Of a stretch of 64,000 bases of DNA, positions 1-11,005 are shown piece by piece (within the stretch, counting starts at the first letter, position 1; each line of letters opens with the position of its first letter). This DNA is from Paraburkholderia sp. (GTDB lineage: Bacteria > Pseudomonadota > Gammaproteobacteria > Burkholderiales > Burkholderiaceae): the NCBI RefSeq assembly GCF_004298475.1, contig NZ_SCRP01000017.1, positions 84,480-148,479 of the forward strand, given 5' to 3'. The notes under the pieces were generated by a model, which did no database searches, had not been told where the DNA came from, and saw nothing but the letters and a program-made list of their open reading frames with translations. A program made the translations under genes and the position numbers.

Positions 1-1141
1 CCGAGACCGGCGACGCGTCGATATCGAGGCCTTCGCGGTTCAACTGCGACGACACTTCGCCCATCAGCCAGTTCGCGGCAACCTTCGCCTGGGCGGCGCC
101 TGTGGTCGCGACCACGGCCTCGAAGTACACAGCCATCGACTTGGCCGCCGTGAGCACGCCCGCATCGTAAGGCGTCACGCCGTACTGCTCGACAAAGCGT
201 GTCTGCATCGTCGCGGGCAGTTCGGGCATCGCGCCCTTCACGCGCTCGATCCACGCCGCATCGATCACGAGCGGCATCAGATCGGGATCGGGGAAATAGC
301 GGTAATCGTGCGCGTCTTCCTTGCTGCGCATCGAGCGCGTTTCGCGCTTGTCCGGGTCGTAGAGGCGCGTTTCCTGCACGACGGTGCCGCCATCCTCGAT
401 CAGTTCGATCTGGCGGCGCACTTCGTACTGGATCGCTTCTTCGAGGAAGCGGAACGAGTTCAGGTTCTTGATTTCGGCGCGCGTGCCGAATTCCTGCTGG
501 CCGACCGGACGCACGGAGACGTTCGCGTCGCAGCGGAACGAGCCTTCCTGCATGTTGCCGTCGCAGATGCCGAGCCACATGACGAGGCTGTGCAGCGACT
601 TCGCGTAGGCCACCGCTTCGGCGGCGCTGCGCATTTCCGGCTCGGTGACGATTTCGAGCAGCGGCGTGCCCGCGCGGTTCAGGTCGATGCCCGTCATGCC
701 CGCGAAGTCTTCGTGCAGCGACTTGCCGGCGTCCTCTTCGAGGTGGGCGCGCGTGAGATTGACGGTTTTCTCGTAGGCTTCCTTGCCGGTCTTCTCGTTG
801 GCGGGGACCTGGATCGTGATCTGCCCGCCCTGCACGACCGGGATCTCGTACTGGCTGATCTGATAGCCCTTCGGCAGGTCCGGATAGAAGTAGTTCTTGC
901 GCGCGAAGATGCTGCGCGGCGCGACCGTCGCGCCAATCGCGAGACCGAAGCGGATCGCGCGCTCGACGGCGCCGCGGTTCATCACCGGCAGCACGCCCGG
1001 CAGCGCGAGATCGACGGGACAGGCCTGCGTGTTGGCATCGGCGCCGAACTGCGTCGAAGCGCCCGAGAAAATCTTCGACGCCGTCGACAACTGCGCGTGC
1101 GTCTCAAGACCGATGACGACTTCCCATTGTGTTGCTGCCAT
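1..1141 (-). CDS. gatB: Asp/Glu-tRNA(Asn/Gln) amidotransferase subunit B, 3' end outside the window
   Basis: GatB binds mischarged Glu-tRNA(Gln) or Asp-tRNA(Asn), phosphorylates the acyl group and amidates it with ammonia supplied by GatA. The translation opens [18 protein letters not shown], the family's usual start, followed by the conserved [19 protein letters not shown] and [11 protein letters not shown] blocks. About 380 of roughly 490 residues are inside the window, so the tail domain is missing here. The ATG lies two bases after the gatA stop, so the two genes are translationally coupled in a gatC-gatA-gatB operon read leftwards. Identity is secure from the protein and its neighbours. 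Confidence 0.97.
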   Translation of the reverse strand, partial: MAATQWEVVIGLETHAQLSTASKIFSGASTQFGADANTQACPVDLALPGVLPVMNRGAVERAIRFGLAIGATVAPRSIFARKNYFYPDLPKGYQISQYEIPVVQGGQITIQVPANEKTGKEAYEKTVNLTRAHLEEDAGKSLHEDFAGMTGIDLNRAGTPLLEIVTEPEMRSAAEAVAYAKSLHSLVMWLGICDGNMQEGSFRCDANVSVRPVGQQEFGTRAEIKNLNSFRFLEEAIQYEVRRQIELIEDGGTVVQETRLYDPDKRETRSMRSKEDAHDYRYFPDPDLMPLVIDAAWIERVKGAMPELPATMQTRFVEQYGVTPYDAGVLTAAKSMAVYFEAVVATTGAAQAKVAANWLMGEVSSQLNREGLDIDASPVS

Positions 1142-1143
1142 GA

Positions 1144-2634
1144 TCACACCTCTGCCGGAGCTTTGCGATGCCAGTCGGTCGCGCGCTGGAAGGCGTCGGC
1201 GACCTGCAGCATGCGGGCCTCGTTGAAATAGTTGCCGACGATCTGCAGACCGACCGGACGCTGCGCATTCGCTCCCGCGCCGAAGCCGCACGGCACGCTC
1301 ATGCCGGGCAGGCCCGCGAGGCTCGTGGAGAGCGTGTAGATGTCCGCGAGGTACATCTGCAGCGGATCGTCGCCCTTCGCGCCGAGGTCCCACGCCACGC
1401 TCGGCGCGACCGGGCCCATGATGACGTCGCACTGCCTGAACGCTTCCTGGAAGTCCTGCGCGATGATGCGGCGGATCTTCTGCGCCTGCAGGTAGTACGC
1501 GTCGTAGTAGCCGTGCGAGAGCACGTAGGTGCCGACCAGAATGCGGCGCTTCACTTCCGGGCCGAAGCCCTCGGCGCGCGACTTCTTGTACATGTCGAGC
1601 AGATCGCGGTAGTCGGCTGCGCGATGGCCGTAGCGCACGCCATCGAAGCGCGAGAGGTTCGACGAGGCTTCGGCGGGGGCGATGACGTAGTAGACGGGGA
1701 TCGACAGTTCGGTCTTCGGCAGCGACACCTCGACGAGCGTGGCGCCGAGCGATTCGTAGACCTTGAGTGCGGCGTCGATGGCCGCGCGGACGTCTTCGGC
1801 GAGACCCGCGCCGAAGTATTCCTTCGGCAGGCCGATGCGCAGGCCCGCGAGCGGCTTGTCGGCGGAAGCGTCGGCGCTCCAGCGTGTGCCGAGATGGCGC
1901 GTGTAGTCCTCGTCGTCGCGCTGCAGGCTCGTCGAGTCGCGCTCGTCGAAGCCCGCCATGGCGTTGAGCAGCAGGCCGCAGTCAGCGGCGCTGTGCGCGA
2001 ACGGGCCGCCCTGGTCGAGCGACGAGGCAAACGCGATCATGCCGTAGCGCGACACGCGGCCGTAGGTCGGCTTGATGCCCGTGACGCCCGAGAACGACGC
2101 GGGCTGGCGGATCGAGCCGCCCGTGTCCGTGCCGGTCGCGGCGGGCGCGAGGCGCGCAGCCACGGCCGCAGCCGAGCCGCCCGACGAGCCGCCCGGCACC
2201 GCCCGCTCGTCCCACGGGTTCTTCACGGCGCCGAAGTGCGAGTTCTCGTTGGACGAGCCCATCGCGAATTCGTCCATGTTGGTCTTGCCGAGGCACACCA
2301 TGCCCGCGCGCTCGAGCCGCGCGACGACGGTGGCGTCGAACGGGCTCACGTAGTTTTCGAGCATCTTCGAGCCGGCCGTCGAGCGCCAGCCGCGCGTGAC
2401 GAACACGTCCTTGTGCGCGAGCGGCAGGCCGAGCAGCGCGCCGGTGTCGCCGGCGGCGAGGCGCGCGTCGGCGGCCCTGGCCTGGGCGAGCGTCAGCTCC
2501 GGATTGACGTCGACGAACGCGTTCAGCGCCTTATACCGGTCGATTCGCGCCAGATAGTGCTGCGCCAGCTCGACTGCCGAGTATTCCCTGGCAGCCAGCG
2601 AGGCGCGCAGTTCGGTCAAGCTTTTTTCATGCAT
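1144..2634 (-). CDS. gatA: Asp/Glu-tRNA(Asn/Gln) amidotransferase subunit A
   Basis: Amidase subunit that hydrolyses glutamine and channels ammonia to GatB. The 496-residue protein shows the amidase-signature triad: Lys75 in PLAHKDVF, the cis-Ser in [10 protein letters not shown] (about 150) and the nucleophile Ser174 in [12 protein letters not shown]. The start chosen is MHEKSLTEL at 2634, which matches family length. An in-frame extension to 2769 is Ala/Arg-rich and non-conserved, so I reject it. It lies downstream of gatC after a 168-bp gap and directly upstream of gatB. The operon lets cells without GlnRS or AsnRS activity make Gln-tRNA or Asn-tRNA indirectly. Confidence 0.97.
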   Translation of the reverse strand: MHEKSLTELRASLAAREYSAVELAQHYLARIDRYKALNAFVDVNPELTLAQARAADARLAAGDTGALLGLPLAHKDVFVTRGWRSTAGSKMLENYVSPFDATVVARLERAGMVCLGKTNMDEFAMGSSNENSHFGAVKNPWDERAVPGGSSGGSAAAVAARLAPAATGTDTGGSIRQPASFSGVTGIKPTYGRVSRYGMIAFASSLDQGGPFAHSAADCGLLLNAMAGFDERDSTSLQRDDEDYTRHLGTRWSADASADKPLAGLRIGLPKEYFGAGLAEDVRAAIDAALKVYESLGATLVEVSLPKTELSIPVYYVIAPAEASSNLSRFDGVRYGHRAADYRDLLDMYKKSRAEGFGPEVKRRILVGTYVLSHGYYDAYYLQAQKIRRIIAQDFQEAFRQCDVIMGPVAPSVAWDLGAKGDDPLQMYLADIYTLSTSLAGLPGMSVPCGFGAGANAQRPVGLQIVGNYFNEARMLQVADAFQRATDWHRKAPAEV

Positions 2635-2802
2635 TGCGAGGTTCCTGGAAGAACGTGGCGGCGGCGCCGCTTGCTGCGTACTGCGTGCTGCGTGCGCCGT
2701 CATCGGGGCTTCGTGCCCGGCCGGCAGGCCGCGCCCCGTGAGATCGGGGAGCCGTCGCGGCGCTTTCATGCGCCAGCGACGGGAAAACCGGGTGCCCGAG
2801 GC

Positions 2803-3102
2803 TTATTCGATCACGCGCGGCACGAGGTACAGGCCGTCCTGCACCGCGGGCGCCGGACGCTGAAACGCGTCGCGGTCGACGGTTTCGGTCACGGCATCCT
2901 CGCGCAGGCGCAGCGCGACGTCCTCGATCTGCTCGATCGGGTGCGCGAGCGGCGCGATGCCGGTGGTGTCGACGGCCTGCATCTGCTCGACGAGGCCGAA
3001 GAAGTTGTTCAGGCGTTCGAGCGTATTGCCGGCTTCGGCGTCGGCCAGTTCGAGACGCGCGAGATGCGCGATTCGCTTCACATCGTTGAGGGTCAGGGCC
3101 AT
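2803..3102 (-). CDS. gatC: Asp/Glu-tRNA(Asn/Gln) amidotransferase subunit C
   Basis: Small GatC subunit (99 residues) that wraps around and stabilises the GatA-GatB complex. The translation [19 protein letters not shown] and the C-terminal [28 protein letters not shown] region are typical of the family. The ATG at 3102 gives the normal length; the open frame runs on to 3513 only because of high GC content. It is the first gene of the gatCAB operon and diverges from mreB across about 590 bp, so the promoter must lie in that gap. Confidence 0.96.
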   Translation of the reverse strand: MALTLNDVKRIAHLARLELADAEAGNTLERLNNFFGLVEQMQAVDTTGIAPLAHPIEQIEDVALRLREDAVTETVDRDAFQRPAPAVQDGLYLVPRVIE

Positions 3103-3691
3103 GCGGTCACCGGAAAAAATGGGCTGTAGCTCCAGCCGTTGCGCCAGGTTCGAAAAAACAGTGCTGCAACAGCGATTTATCGCGCCGGATCCGGCTCTGG
3201 AGGAAAGCTTCGACGTCGTCAAAAACTCCCTTTCGGATCCTGCAAAACAGGCAAAATTATAAGGTATCATTACGCGTTCGACCCAAACCCGGATAGCCTT
3301 GCATCTGCCTTTCGTCTGTCTTTGATCGCCGATCACGGCACTTCGGCAGCGCTTGTGCAACGCCTGTGCAACACTTCGCGGCCAAAGTACTGGCGAAGCG
3401 CTGACAAACACGCGCAGGCAACCAGCGCACGCAAAGCGGTGCGCAAATGGCACGTGAAAGGTGCGCAACAGGCACGCAAAGGCACATAAAGGCACGAAGG
3501 GGCTACGGGGCATGCAAGGGGCAGGCTCGCGGCAGACTCAGAACGCCACCAGTTTGCCCCCGGTAATCATTCCCGCAGTTTCAGGTTCCTCGCGGCGCGC
3601 TTCGCGCCCGGCCTGGGGCTGTTATTTTTTCCGCTGCCGTCCTTGACCCGCCCGTCTGGAAGGTCGGCCACAAGCGAGACAGGATTTTTGA
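3103..3691. other. Divergent intergenic region, gatC / mreB
   Basis: 589 bp with no supportable gene. It must hold the leftward gat promoter and the rightward mre-operon promoter. A relatively AT-rich patch (ATTATAAGGTATCATTA) at about 3256-3272 is the most promoter-like piece. Around 3460-3500 there is a short imperfect direct repeat of the form GGCAC-N-AAA (AAAGGCAC seen several times). A purine-rich ribosome binding site, ACAGGA, lies just before the mreB ATG. Confidence 0.5.
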
Positions 3692-4735
<1,044 letters not shown>

Positions 4736-4895
4736 GCACACGCATCCCATGCGCGCGGCGCGGCACATCCCGCACATCCAGCTCCTCCTGGAGAGGCAGC
4801 CGGTTCGCTGCCTGGTTGCGGCCTCGTCGCCCGCTAACAGGCGCCGCTCGTAGCGCCACCGTTTCGTCCATCCGCACACGCCCCCGGCGCCGACC

Positions 4896-6098
4896 ATGGA
4901 ATACAGTCCGCCGCCTCTGTTCAAGCAAGGCCCTTCGGCACTTGCGCGGCTCATCCTCTTTGTCGCGCTGTCGCTGGCCCTGCTTGTCTCCGACGCCCGC
5001 TTCAAGACGCTCGAAGTCGTGCGCGGCGTGCTCGGGGCAGGCCTCTACCCGTTGCAACGCGCGGCGCTCGTGCCGCGCGATCTCATCATGGGCGCCGCCG
5101 ACCTCGCGGTGACGGGCGCCACGCTGCGCGCCGAGAACGCGCAACTCCACGCGCGCAATCTCCAGCTTTCGCAGGAAGCCAATACCGCCAGCGCGCTCAG
5201 CGCCGAAAACGCGCACCTGCGCGCGGTGCTGCAGTTGTCGCAGCGTATCGGCGCGCAGTCGACTCCCGCCGAAATCCAGTACGACACGCGCGACCCGTTC
5301 ACGCAGAAGGTCGTGATCGGGCGCGGCTCGCAGCAGGACATCCAGACCGGCTCGCCCGTCGTGGACGAGGACGGCGTGGTCGGTCAGGTCACGCGCGTAT
5401 TCGCGATGCAGTCCGAAGTCACGCTGCTCACGGACAAGGACCAGGCCGTCCCGGTCGAAATCGTGCGCACGGGCCTGCGCAGCGTGATTTACGGCACCGC
5501 GCAGGGTGCGCTGCTCGACCTGCGTTTCGTGCCGATCAGCGCCGACGTGCAGGTCGGCGACGAACTCGTGACGAGCGGCCTCGACGGCGTGTATCCGCAA
5601 GGACTGCCGGTCGCGAAGGTGCTGCGCGTGGACCGCCAGGCCGACACCGCGTTCGCGCGCGTGGTCTGCGTGCCGATTGCAACCGTGCGCGGCGCGCGCC
5701 AGGTGCTCGTGCTGCACTATGTTTCGCAGGAGCCGCCGCGTCCGGCCGAGACCGAGCCCGTCGCCCCCAAGGACGCGAAAAAGAAGGCCGATGCGAAGAA
5801 AGCCGCCGATAAAAAGGCAGCAGAGAAGGCAGCGGACGGCAAGACGCAGCCCGCCGCCGCGGCAACGGCCGCGCCGACCCCGGCAGCAACCCAGGCAACC
5901 CCGGCCGCCACAGCGGCAGCGGCAGCGGCAGCCGCGACCGCCGCCGCAAAGCAGAAGCCGGCCGAGGCCGCACCCCGATCCGCAGCGAAGCCCGAGCACG
6001 CCGCAGTGACCACACCAGCGGCCACTCCGGCAGCCAAACCAGCGGCCCGGTCCGCGCAGCACAGCGCGGCGCCCGCCGCCGCGCCGGAGCATCCGTGA
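4896..6098 (+). CDS. mreC: Rod shape-determining protein MreC
   Basis: Bitopic inner-membrane protein whose periplasmic part activates PBP2-RodA. One membrane segment lies at about residues 18-36, followed by a coiled coil (about 70-115) and the beta-domain ending near residue 275 (VLVLHYV). The last 120 residues or so are a low-complexity Lys/Ala/Pro tail with KKADAKKAADKKAAEK-type runs; that tail is much longer than in E. coli MreC and is probably disordered. The ATG at 4896 gives MEYSPPPLFKQGPSAL. The stop overlaps the mreD start by four bases. Confidence 0.95.
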   Translation: MEYSPPPLFKQGPSALARLILFVALSLALLVSDARFKTLEVVRGVLGAGLYPLQRAALVPRDLIMGAADLAVTGATLRAENAQLHARNLQLSQEANTASALSAENAHLRAVLQLSQRIGAQSTPAEIQYDTRDPFTQKVVIGRGSQQDIQTGSPVVDEDGVVGQVTRVFAMQSEVTLLTDKDQAVPVEIVRTGLRSVIYGTAQGALLDLRFVPISADVQVGDELVTSGLDGVYPQGLPVAKVLRVDRQADTAFARVVCVPIATVRGARQVLVLHYVSQEPPRPAETEPVAPKDAKKKADAKKAADKKAAEKAADGKTQPAAAATAAPTPAATQATPAATAAAAAAAATAAAKQKPAEAAPRSAAKPEHAAVTTPAATPAAKPAARSAQHSAAPAAAPEHP

Positions 6099-6610
6099 TG
6101 CCGCGTCCGCAATACATCCTGCAGCCGGTCAACCCGTATTTCATCGCGTTCAGCCTCGCCGCCGCGTTCCTGTTGAACCTGCTGCCGTGGGGCAAGCTGC
6201 CGGGCGTGCCCGACTTCGTCGCGCTCGTGCTGCTGTTCTGGAACATCCACCAGCCGCGCAAGGTCGGCATGGGCCTCGCGTTCTGCCTCGGCCTCATGAT
6301 GGACGTGCATAACGCCAGCCTGCTCGGCGAACACGCGCTTGCGTACACGCTGCTGTCGTACGGCGCGATCACGATTCATCGCCGCGTCCTGTGGATGTCG
6401 CTCGGCGTGCAGGTTTTCGCCGTAATGCCGATGCTGGTCGGCACGCAGATCGTGCCGTTCGTGATCCGCCTCTTGATGGGCGCATCGTTTCCCGGCTGGG
6501 ATTACCTCTTGAGCGGTTTCGTCGCCGCCGTGCTGTGGCCCGTTGCGAGCATCGTGCTCCTCTTGCCGCAGCGCCGCCCCGTCGATCCCGACGACACGCG
6601 GCCTATCTAA
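6095..6610 (+). CDS. mreD: Rod shape-determining membrane protein MreD
   Basis: Small polytopic inner-membrane protein (171 residues) of the elongasome. The sequence is mostly hydrophobic with about five membrane segments, and opens MPRPQYILQPVNPYFIAFSL as beta-proteobacterial MreD does. The ATG at 6095 overlaps the mreC stop, indicating translational coupling. An immediately adjacent second ATG (6098, MPRPQY) is equally possible as the start. It is followed 27 bp later by mrdA. Confidence 0.95.
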   Translation: MMPRPQYILQPVNPYFIAFSLAAAFLLNLLPWGKLPGVPDFVALVLLFWNIHQPRKVGMGLAFCLGLMMDVHNASLLGEHALAYTLLSYGAITIHRRVLWMSLGVQVFAVMPMLVGTQIVPFVIRLLMGASFPGWDYLLSGFVAAVLWPVASIVLLLPQRRPVDPDDTRPI

Positions 6611-6637
6611 GCCGCGCACGCGGGCCGGACGCATCGC

Positions 6638-9007
6638 ATGACCGAATTCAAGGACACCCAGAGACAGATTCTGAAGTTCCGCCTGCGCGTCGCCGCGGCG
6701 GGGCTGTTCGTGTTCGTCTGCTTCGGGCTGATCGCGTCGCGCTTCCTCTGGCTGCAGGTCTGGAACCACGGCAAGTATTCGCTGCAGGCCGACGAAAACC
6801 GCATCTCCGTCGCGCCGATCGTGCCGAACCGCGGCATCATCACCGACCGCAACGGCGTCGTGCTCGCCAGGAACTACTCGGCGTACACGCTCGAAATCAC
6901 GCCCTCGAAGCTGACCGACACGCTCGACAACACGATCGATCAGCTCTCGACGGTGATCCCGATCGACCAGCGCGACCGCCGCCGCTTCAAGAAGCTGCTC
7001 GAAGACTCGAAGAACTTCGAAAGCCTGCCGATCCGCACCCGCCTCACCGACGACGAAGTCGCGCGCTTCACCGCGCAGCGCTTCCGCTTCCCCGGCGTGG
7101 AAGTGCGCGCGCGGCTGTTCCGCCAGTACCCGCTCGGCCAGACGGCTGCGCACGTGATCGGCTATATCGGCCGCATCTCGCAGCGCGACCAGGAGCGCAT
7201 CGACGACGCCAGCGACCAGAACAACAGCGATCCGGAGCACTACGATCCGCGCCGCGACGCGAACAACTACAACGGCACCGACTACATCGGCAAGATCGGC
7301 GTCGAGCAGAGCTACGAAACCGAACTGCACGGACTGACCGGTTTCGAGGAAGTCGAAGTCACGGCGGGCGGACGGCCCGTGCGCACGCTCTCGCGCACCC
7401 AGTCGACGCCGGGCAACAACCTGCGGCTGTCGATCGACATCGGCCTGCAACAGATCGCCGAGCAGTCGTTCGCGGGCCGGCGCGGCGCGCTCGTGGCGAT
7501 CGAGCCGGCGACCGGCGACATCCTCGCGTTCGTTTCCGCGCCGAGCTTCGATCCGAACGCGTTTGTCGACGGCATCGACCAGCAGACCTGGGACGAGCTC
7601 AACAACTCCCCCGATCACCCGCTGCTCAACCGGCCGCTGCACGGCACCTATCCGCCCGGCTCGACCTACAAGCCGTTCATGGCGCTCGCCGCGCTCACGC
7701 TGCACAAGCGCACGCCGCAATGGGGCTTCCAGGATCCGGGCTACTACATGTTCGGCGGCCACCGCTTCAACAACGACGTGCGATCCGGCCAGGGCTGGAT
7801 CGACATGAACCGCGCGATCATGGTGTCGAACGACACCTACTTCTTCATGCTCGCGCACGATCTCGGCGTCGACAACATCGCCAGCTTCATGAAGCCGCTC
7901 GGCTTTGGCCAGATCACGGGCATCGACATTGCGGGCGAGGCGCGCGGCATCCTGCCGTCGACCGAGTGGAAGCGCAAGGCCTACCGCAAGCCCGAGCAGC
8001 AACGCTGGTACGAGGGCGAGACGGTCAGCCTCGGCATCGGCCAGGGCTACAACTCGTTCACGATCCTGCAGATCGCGCACGCGACCGCGACGCTCGCCGA
8101 CAACGGCATCGTCATGAAGCCGCACCTCGTGAAGGAAATCGAGAATCCGATCACGCGCGAAGTGCACCTCACGGTGCCGCACGAAAGCGGACGCCTGAAC
8201 GTGTCGCAAGCGGACATCGACGTCGTGAAGCGCGGCATGGAAGGCGTGACGATGAACCCGTCGGGCACCGCGTACCAGATCTTCGCGAACGCGCCGTACA
8301 CGTCGGCGGGCAAGACCGGCACGGCGCAGGTGTTCTCGCTGCAGGGCGCGAAATATCAGGCGCATGCGCTCGCCGAGCATCTGCGCGACCACGCGCTCTT
8401 CATCGCGTTCGCGCCGGCCGACAAGCCGAAGATCGCGGTTGCGCTGATCGTCGAGAACGGCGGCTGGGGCGCGCAGGCCGCAGGCCCGATCGCGCGCCGC
8501 GTGCTCGATTACTACCTCCTCGACCGCCAGAAGCCGGGCGTCCTGCAAGCCGCAGTGGCCGCTGCGGCGTCCGCGGCGCAGGATGCGTCCGAGCCCGTGA
8601 TCGGCGCGCCGCAGGACACGTCCGACAACCATACGGTGAAAGTCGCCGCCGGGTTCAAGCCGCTGCCGATTCCCGGCGCGGCTTCGGCAGCTGCTGCGGC
8701 CTCAGCGGCGGCGGCGGCTTCGGCTGCGGCTGCGGCGACACCCGCCAGCGCTGCTTCGGGTGCCGCTTTGGGTGCTGCTTTGGGGTCAACGGCGGCTTCA
8801 GCGCCCGCTGCGCGCGCGACGGGCATCGCGAAAGCCACGGGCGCGGACGCCGCATCCGCGCCGCGCCGGGGCGAGCCGCACCCCCCCTCTCGGCAGCCAT
8901 CGCACCCCTCCGGCCCCGCGAGCGAACCGGACACGGCCGCCCTCGCGCCCTCGCGCAACGACGGCCAGCCGGAGCGGCCATCCCCCGCCGCCGGCATCGA
9001 CGAGTAA
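6638..9007 (+). CDS. mrdA: Peptidoglycan D,D-transpeptidase PBP2
   Basis: Class B penicillin-binding protein that cross-links peptidoglycan during elongation, partnered by RodA. There is an N-terminal membrane anchor at about residues 17-37, then a dimerisation domain with the NRGIITDRNG motif (64-73). The transpeptidase has the SxxK motif at Ser342-Lys345 (GSTYKPF), SND at 397-399 and KTG at 559-561. The enzyme proper ends near residue 630. A further 160 residues are Ala/Pro/Ser-rich low complexity, making 789 residues against about 630 in E. coli. A short 10-bp gap leads to mrdB. Confidence 0.97.
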   Translation: MTEFKDTQRQILKFRLRVAAAGLFVFVCFGLIASRFLWLQVWNHGKYSLQADENRISVAPIVPNRGIITDRNGVVLARNYSAYTLEITPSKLTDTLDNTIDQLSTVIPIDQRDRRRFKKLLEDSKNFESLPIRTRLTDDEVARFTAQRFRFPGVEVRARLFRQYPLGQTAAHVIGYIGRISQRDQERIDDASDQNNSDPEHYDPRRDANNYNGTDYIGKIGVEQSYETELHGLTGFEEVEVTAGGRPVRTLSRTQSTPGNNLRLSIDIGLQQIAEQSFAGRRGALVAIEPATGDILAFVSAPSFDPNAFVDGIDQQTWDELNNSPDHPLLNRPLHGTYPPGSTYKPFMALAALTLHKRTPQWGFQDPGYYMFGGHRFNNDVRSGQGWIDMNRAIMVSNDTYFFMLAHDLGVDNIASFMKPLGFGQITGIDIAGEARGILPSTEWKRKAYRKPEQQRWYEGETVSLGIGQGYNSFTILQIAHATATLADNGIVMKPHLVKEIENPITREVHLTVPHESGRLNVSQADIDVVKRGMEGVTMNPSGTAYQIFANAPYTSAGKTGTAQVFSLQGAKYQAHALAEHLRDHALFIAFAPADKPKIAVALIVENGGWGAQAAGPIARRVLDYYLLDRQKPGVLQAAVAAAASAAQDASEPVIGAPQDTSDNHTVKVAAGFKPLPIPGAASAAAAASAAAAASAAAAATPASAASGAALGAALGSTAASAPAARATGIAKATGADAASAPRRGEPHPPSRQPSHPSGPASEPDTAALAPSRNDGQPERPSPAAGIDE

Positions 9008-9017
9008 GGAGCCCGCC

Positions 9018-10184
9018 ATGCCCATGTTCCAGTTCGACAAGATCGACAAGCGCGCGGTGTTCGACACGATCCGCAAGATGTTCATCGGCTTCGACCGGCC
9101 GCTGGCGCTCACCGTGTTCCTGCTGCTGTGCGTGGGCATCGTGACGCTGTACAGCGCGAGCCTCGACGTGCCGGGCCGCGTCGAGGACCAGTTGCGCAAC
9201 ATCATGCTGACCTTCGTCGTGATGTGGGTGCTCGCGAACGTGCCGCCCACGACGCTGATGCGCTTCGCCGTGCCCATGTACACATTCGGCATCGCGATGC
9301 TGATAGCGGTGGCGATGTTCGGCCTCACGCGCAAGGGCGCGAAACGCTGGATCAACGTGGGCGTCGTGATCCAGCCGTCGGAAATCCTCAAGATCGCCAC
9401 GCCGCTCATGCTCGCGTGGTATTACCAGCGCCGCGAAGGCGTGACGCGCTGGTACGACTTTCTCGTCGGCTTCATCATCCTGCTCGTGCCGGTCGGCCTG
9501 ATCGCCAAGCAGCCCGATCTCGGCACCGCCGTGCTCGTGTTCGCGGCAGGCTTCTTCGTGATCTACTTCGCGGGGCTGTCGTTCAAGCTGATCGTGCCGG
9601 TGCTGATCGCGTGCGTGATCGCGGTCGCGTCGATTGCCGTCTTCCAGGACAAGATCTGCCAGCCGCAGGTGAACTGGCCGCTCCTGCACGACTATCAGAA
9701 GCACCGCGTCTGCACGCTGCTCGACCCGACATCCGATCCGCTCGGCAAGGGCTTCCACACGATTCAGGCCGTGATCGCGATCGGCTCCGGCGGGCCGCTC
9801 GGCAAGGGCTGGCTGAAGGGCACGCAGTCGCACCTCGAGTTCATCCCCGAAAAGCACACCGACTTCATTTTCGCGGTGTTCTCCGAGGAATTCGGCATGG
9901 CGGGCGGACTCGTGCTGCTCACGCTCTATATGTGCCTGATTGCGCGCGGGCTGTATATCGCCGCGAACGGCGCCACGCTGTTCGGGCGATTATTGGCCGG
10001 ATCGCTGACGATGGCCTTCTTCACCTACGCATTCGTGAACATCGGGATGGTGAGCGGCATCCTGCCCGTGGTGGGCGTGCCGCTGCCGTTCATGAGCTAC
10101 GGCGGGACCGCACTCACGACGCTCGGCATCGCGATCGGACTGATCATGAGCGTCGGCCGCCAGAAGCGGCTCATGCAGAGCTAG
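9018..10184 (+). CDS. mrdB: Rod-shape peptidoglycan glycosyltransferase RodA (SEDS family)
   Basis: Polytopic SEDS-family glycosyltransferase that polymerises lipid II for the side wall. The start chosen is MPMFQFDKIDKRAVF at 9018, preceded by AAGGAG; this gives 388 residues, normal for the family. About ten membrane segments are visible. Conserved SEDS blocks include GAKRWINVG and IQPSEILKIATPLM, the KQPDLGTAVLV stretch, and the C-terminal VVGVPLPFMSYGGTAL. It is the last gene of the mre-mrd operon, and the next gene converges on it. Confidence 0.96.
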   Translation: MPMFQFDKIDKRAVFDTIRKMFIGFDRPLALTVFLLLCVGIVTLYSASLDVPGRVEDQLRNIMLTFVVMWVLANVPPTTLMRFAVPMYTFGIAMLIAVAMFGLTRKGAKRWINVGVVIQPSEILKIATPLMLAWYYQRREGVTRWYDFLVGFIILLVPVGLIAKQPDLGTAVLVFAAGFFVIYFAGLSFKLIVPVLIACVIAVASIAVFQDKICQPQVNWPLLHDYQKHRVCTLLDPTSDPLGKGFHTIQAVIAIGSGGPLGKGWLKGTQSHLEFIPEKHTDFIFAVFSEEFGMAGGLVLLTLYMCLIARGLYIAANGATLFGRLLAGSLTMAFFTYAFVNIGMVSGILPVVGVPLPFMSYGGTALTTLGIAIGLIMSVGRQKRLMQS

Positions 10185-10237
10185 CCTGCGCGAAACCCGG
10201 CGCGCCGCGCTGTGCCTGCTTTTTACCTGCTTTTCGA

Positions 10238-11005
10238 CTACTGCGGCGTCGCGCCAGGCGCCGACTTCATCAACTGCGAACTCAACTGCCGGTACTTGAG
10301 CAACGCTACCCGGTCGCCCTGCGCCGCGGCGGCAGCGTAGTACGCGCGCGCGACGTTGAGGTTTTTCGGCACACCGTCGCCGCCGTGCTCGTAGAACGAG
10401 CCGGTCACGTATTGCGCCGTCATGTCGCCGCCTTCAGCCGCCTTCTTGTACCAGTAGAACGCCTGCTTGTTGTTGCGGGTCGTGCCGCGTCCGTCGAGGT
10501 ACTGGTTCGCCAGCGCAAGCTCGGCCTGCACGTGGCCCTGCTTCGCCGCCTTCAGGAACCACGGGTGCGCCTGAGCAGGATCGCGCTCGACGAAGTCGCC
10601 GTCGTCGTACATCTTCCCGTAGACGTACTGGGCATGCGACATGTTCGCGTCGGCGGCCTTGCGCAGCCACCGGCGGCCCTCGCCGACATCCGTCGCGCCG
10701 CCTTCGCCGTTCAGCAGCATCATCGCGTAGTCGAATTCCGCGAGACGGTTGCCGCGCTCAGCCGCCGCGCGAAACTCGGTCAGCGCGGCGCTCAGGTTGC
10801 CTGCGTTGTAGTCGGCGACGGCGTTGGCCGTCTGCGGATCCGATTGAGCGCCCGCGCCCGTGGCATCGGCCGCGCTGATGGTGGGTCCGGCTGCGGGTCG
10901 AACTGCGGGTCCGGCGGCAAGGCACGCCGCCGCAACGGTCGCGGCGAAAAACCCGGCTGCCGCGCGCGCCGCCATCCTCGCCGCCGTCCCTGTATAGCGC
11001 CTCAT
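10238..11005 (-). CDS. Sel1-repeat (TPR-like) secreted protein
   Basis: 255-residue protein with an N-terminal signal-like hydrophobic segment (about residues 12-32), then an Ala-rich linker and at least four Sel1-type helical repeats with the pattern A...G...A...LG. Examples are LAEFDYAMMLLNGEGG, AQYVYGKMYDDGD and AELALANQYLDGRG. Sel1 repeats mediate protein-protein contacts; the partner cannot be told. The ATG at 11005 overlaps the stop of the upstream aldolase gene by four bases, so the two are co-translated, although no shared function is obvious. Confidence 0.85.
   Translation of the reverse strand: MRRYTGTAARMAARAAAGFFAATVAAACLAAGPAVRPAAGPTISAADATGAGAQSDPQTANAVADYNAGNLSAALTEFRAAAERGNRLAEFDYAMMLLNGEGGATDVGEGRRWLRKAADANMSHAQYVYGKMYDDGDFVERDPAQAHPWFLKAAKQGHVQAELALANQYLDGRGTTRNNKQAFYWYKKAAEGGDMTAQYVTGSFYEHGGDGVPKNLNVARAYYAAAAAQGDRVALLKYRQLSSQLMKSAPGATPQ

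Noticed and set aside
308-1231. Long plus-strand open frames opposite gatB and gatA
   Set aside because: They are shadows of the real minus-strand genes in GC-rich DNA; translations are Arg/Ala/His-rich and lack any domain, unlike the gat proteins.
5717-8632. A 971-codon minus-strand open frame opposite mreC, mreD and mrdA
   Set aside because: Antisense shadow caused by high third-position GC. The opposite strand encodes well-conserved proteins with catalytic motifs.
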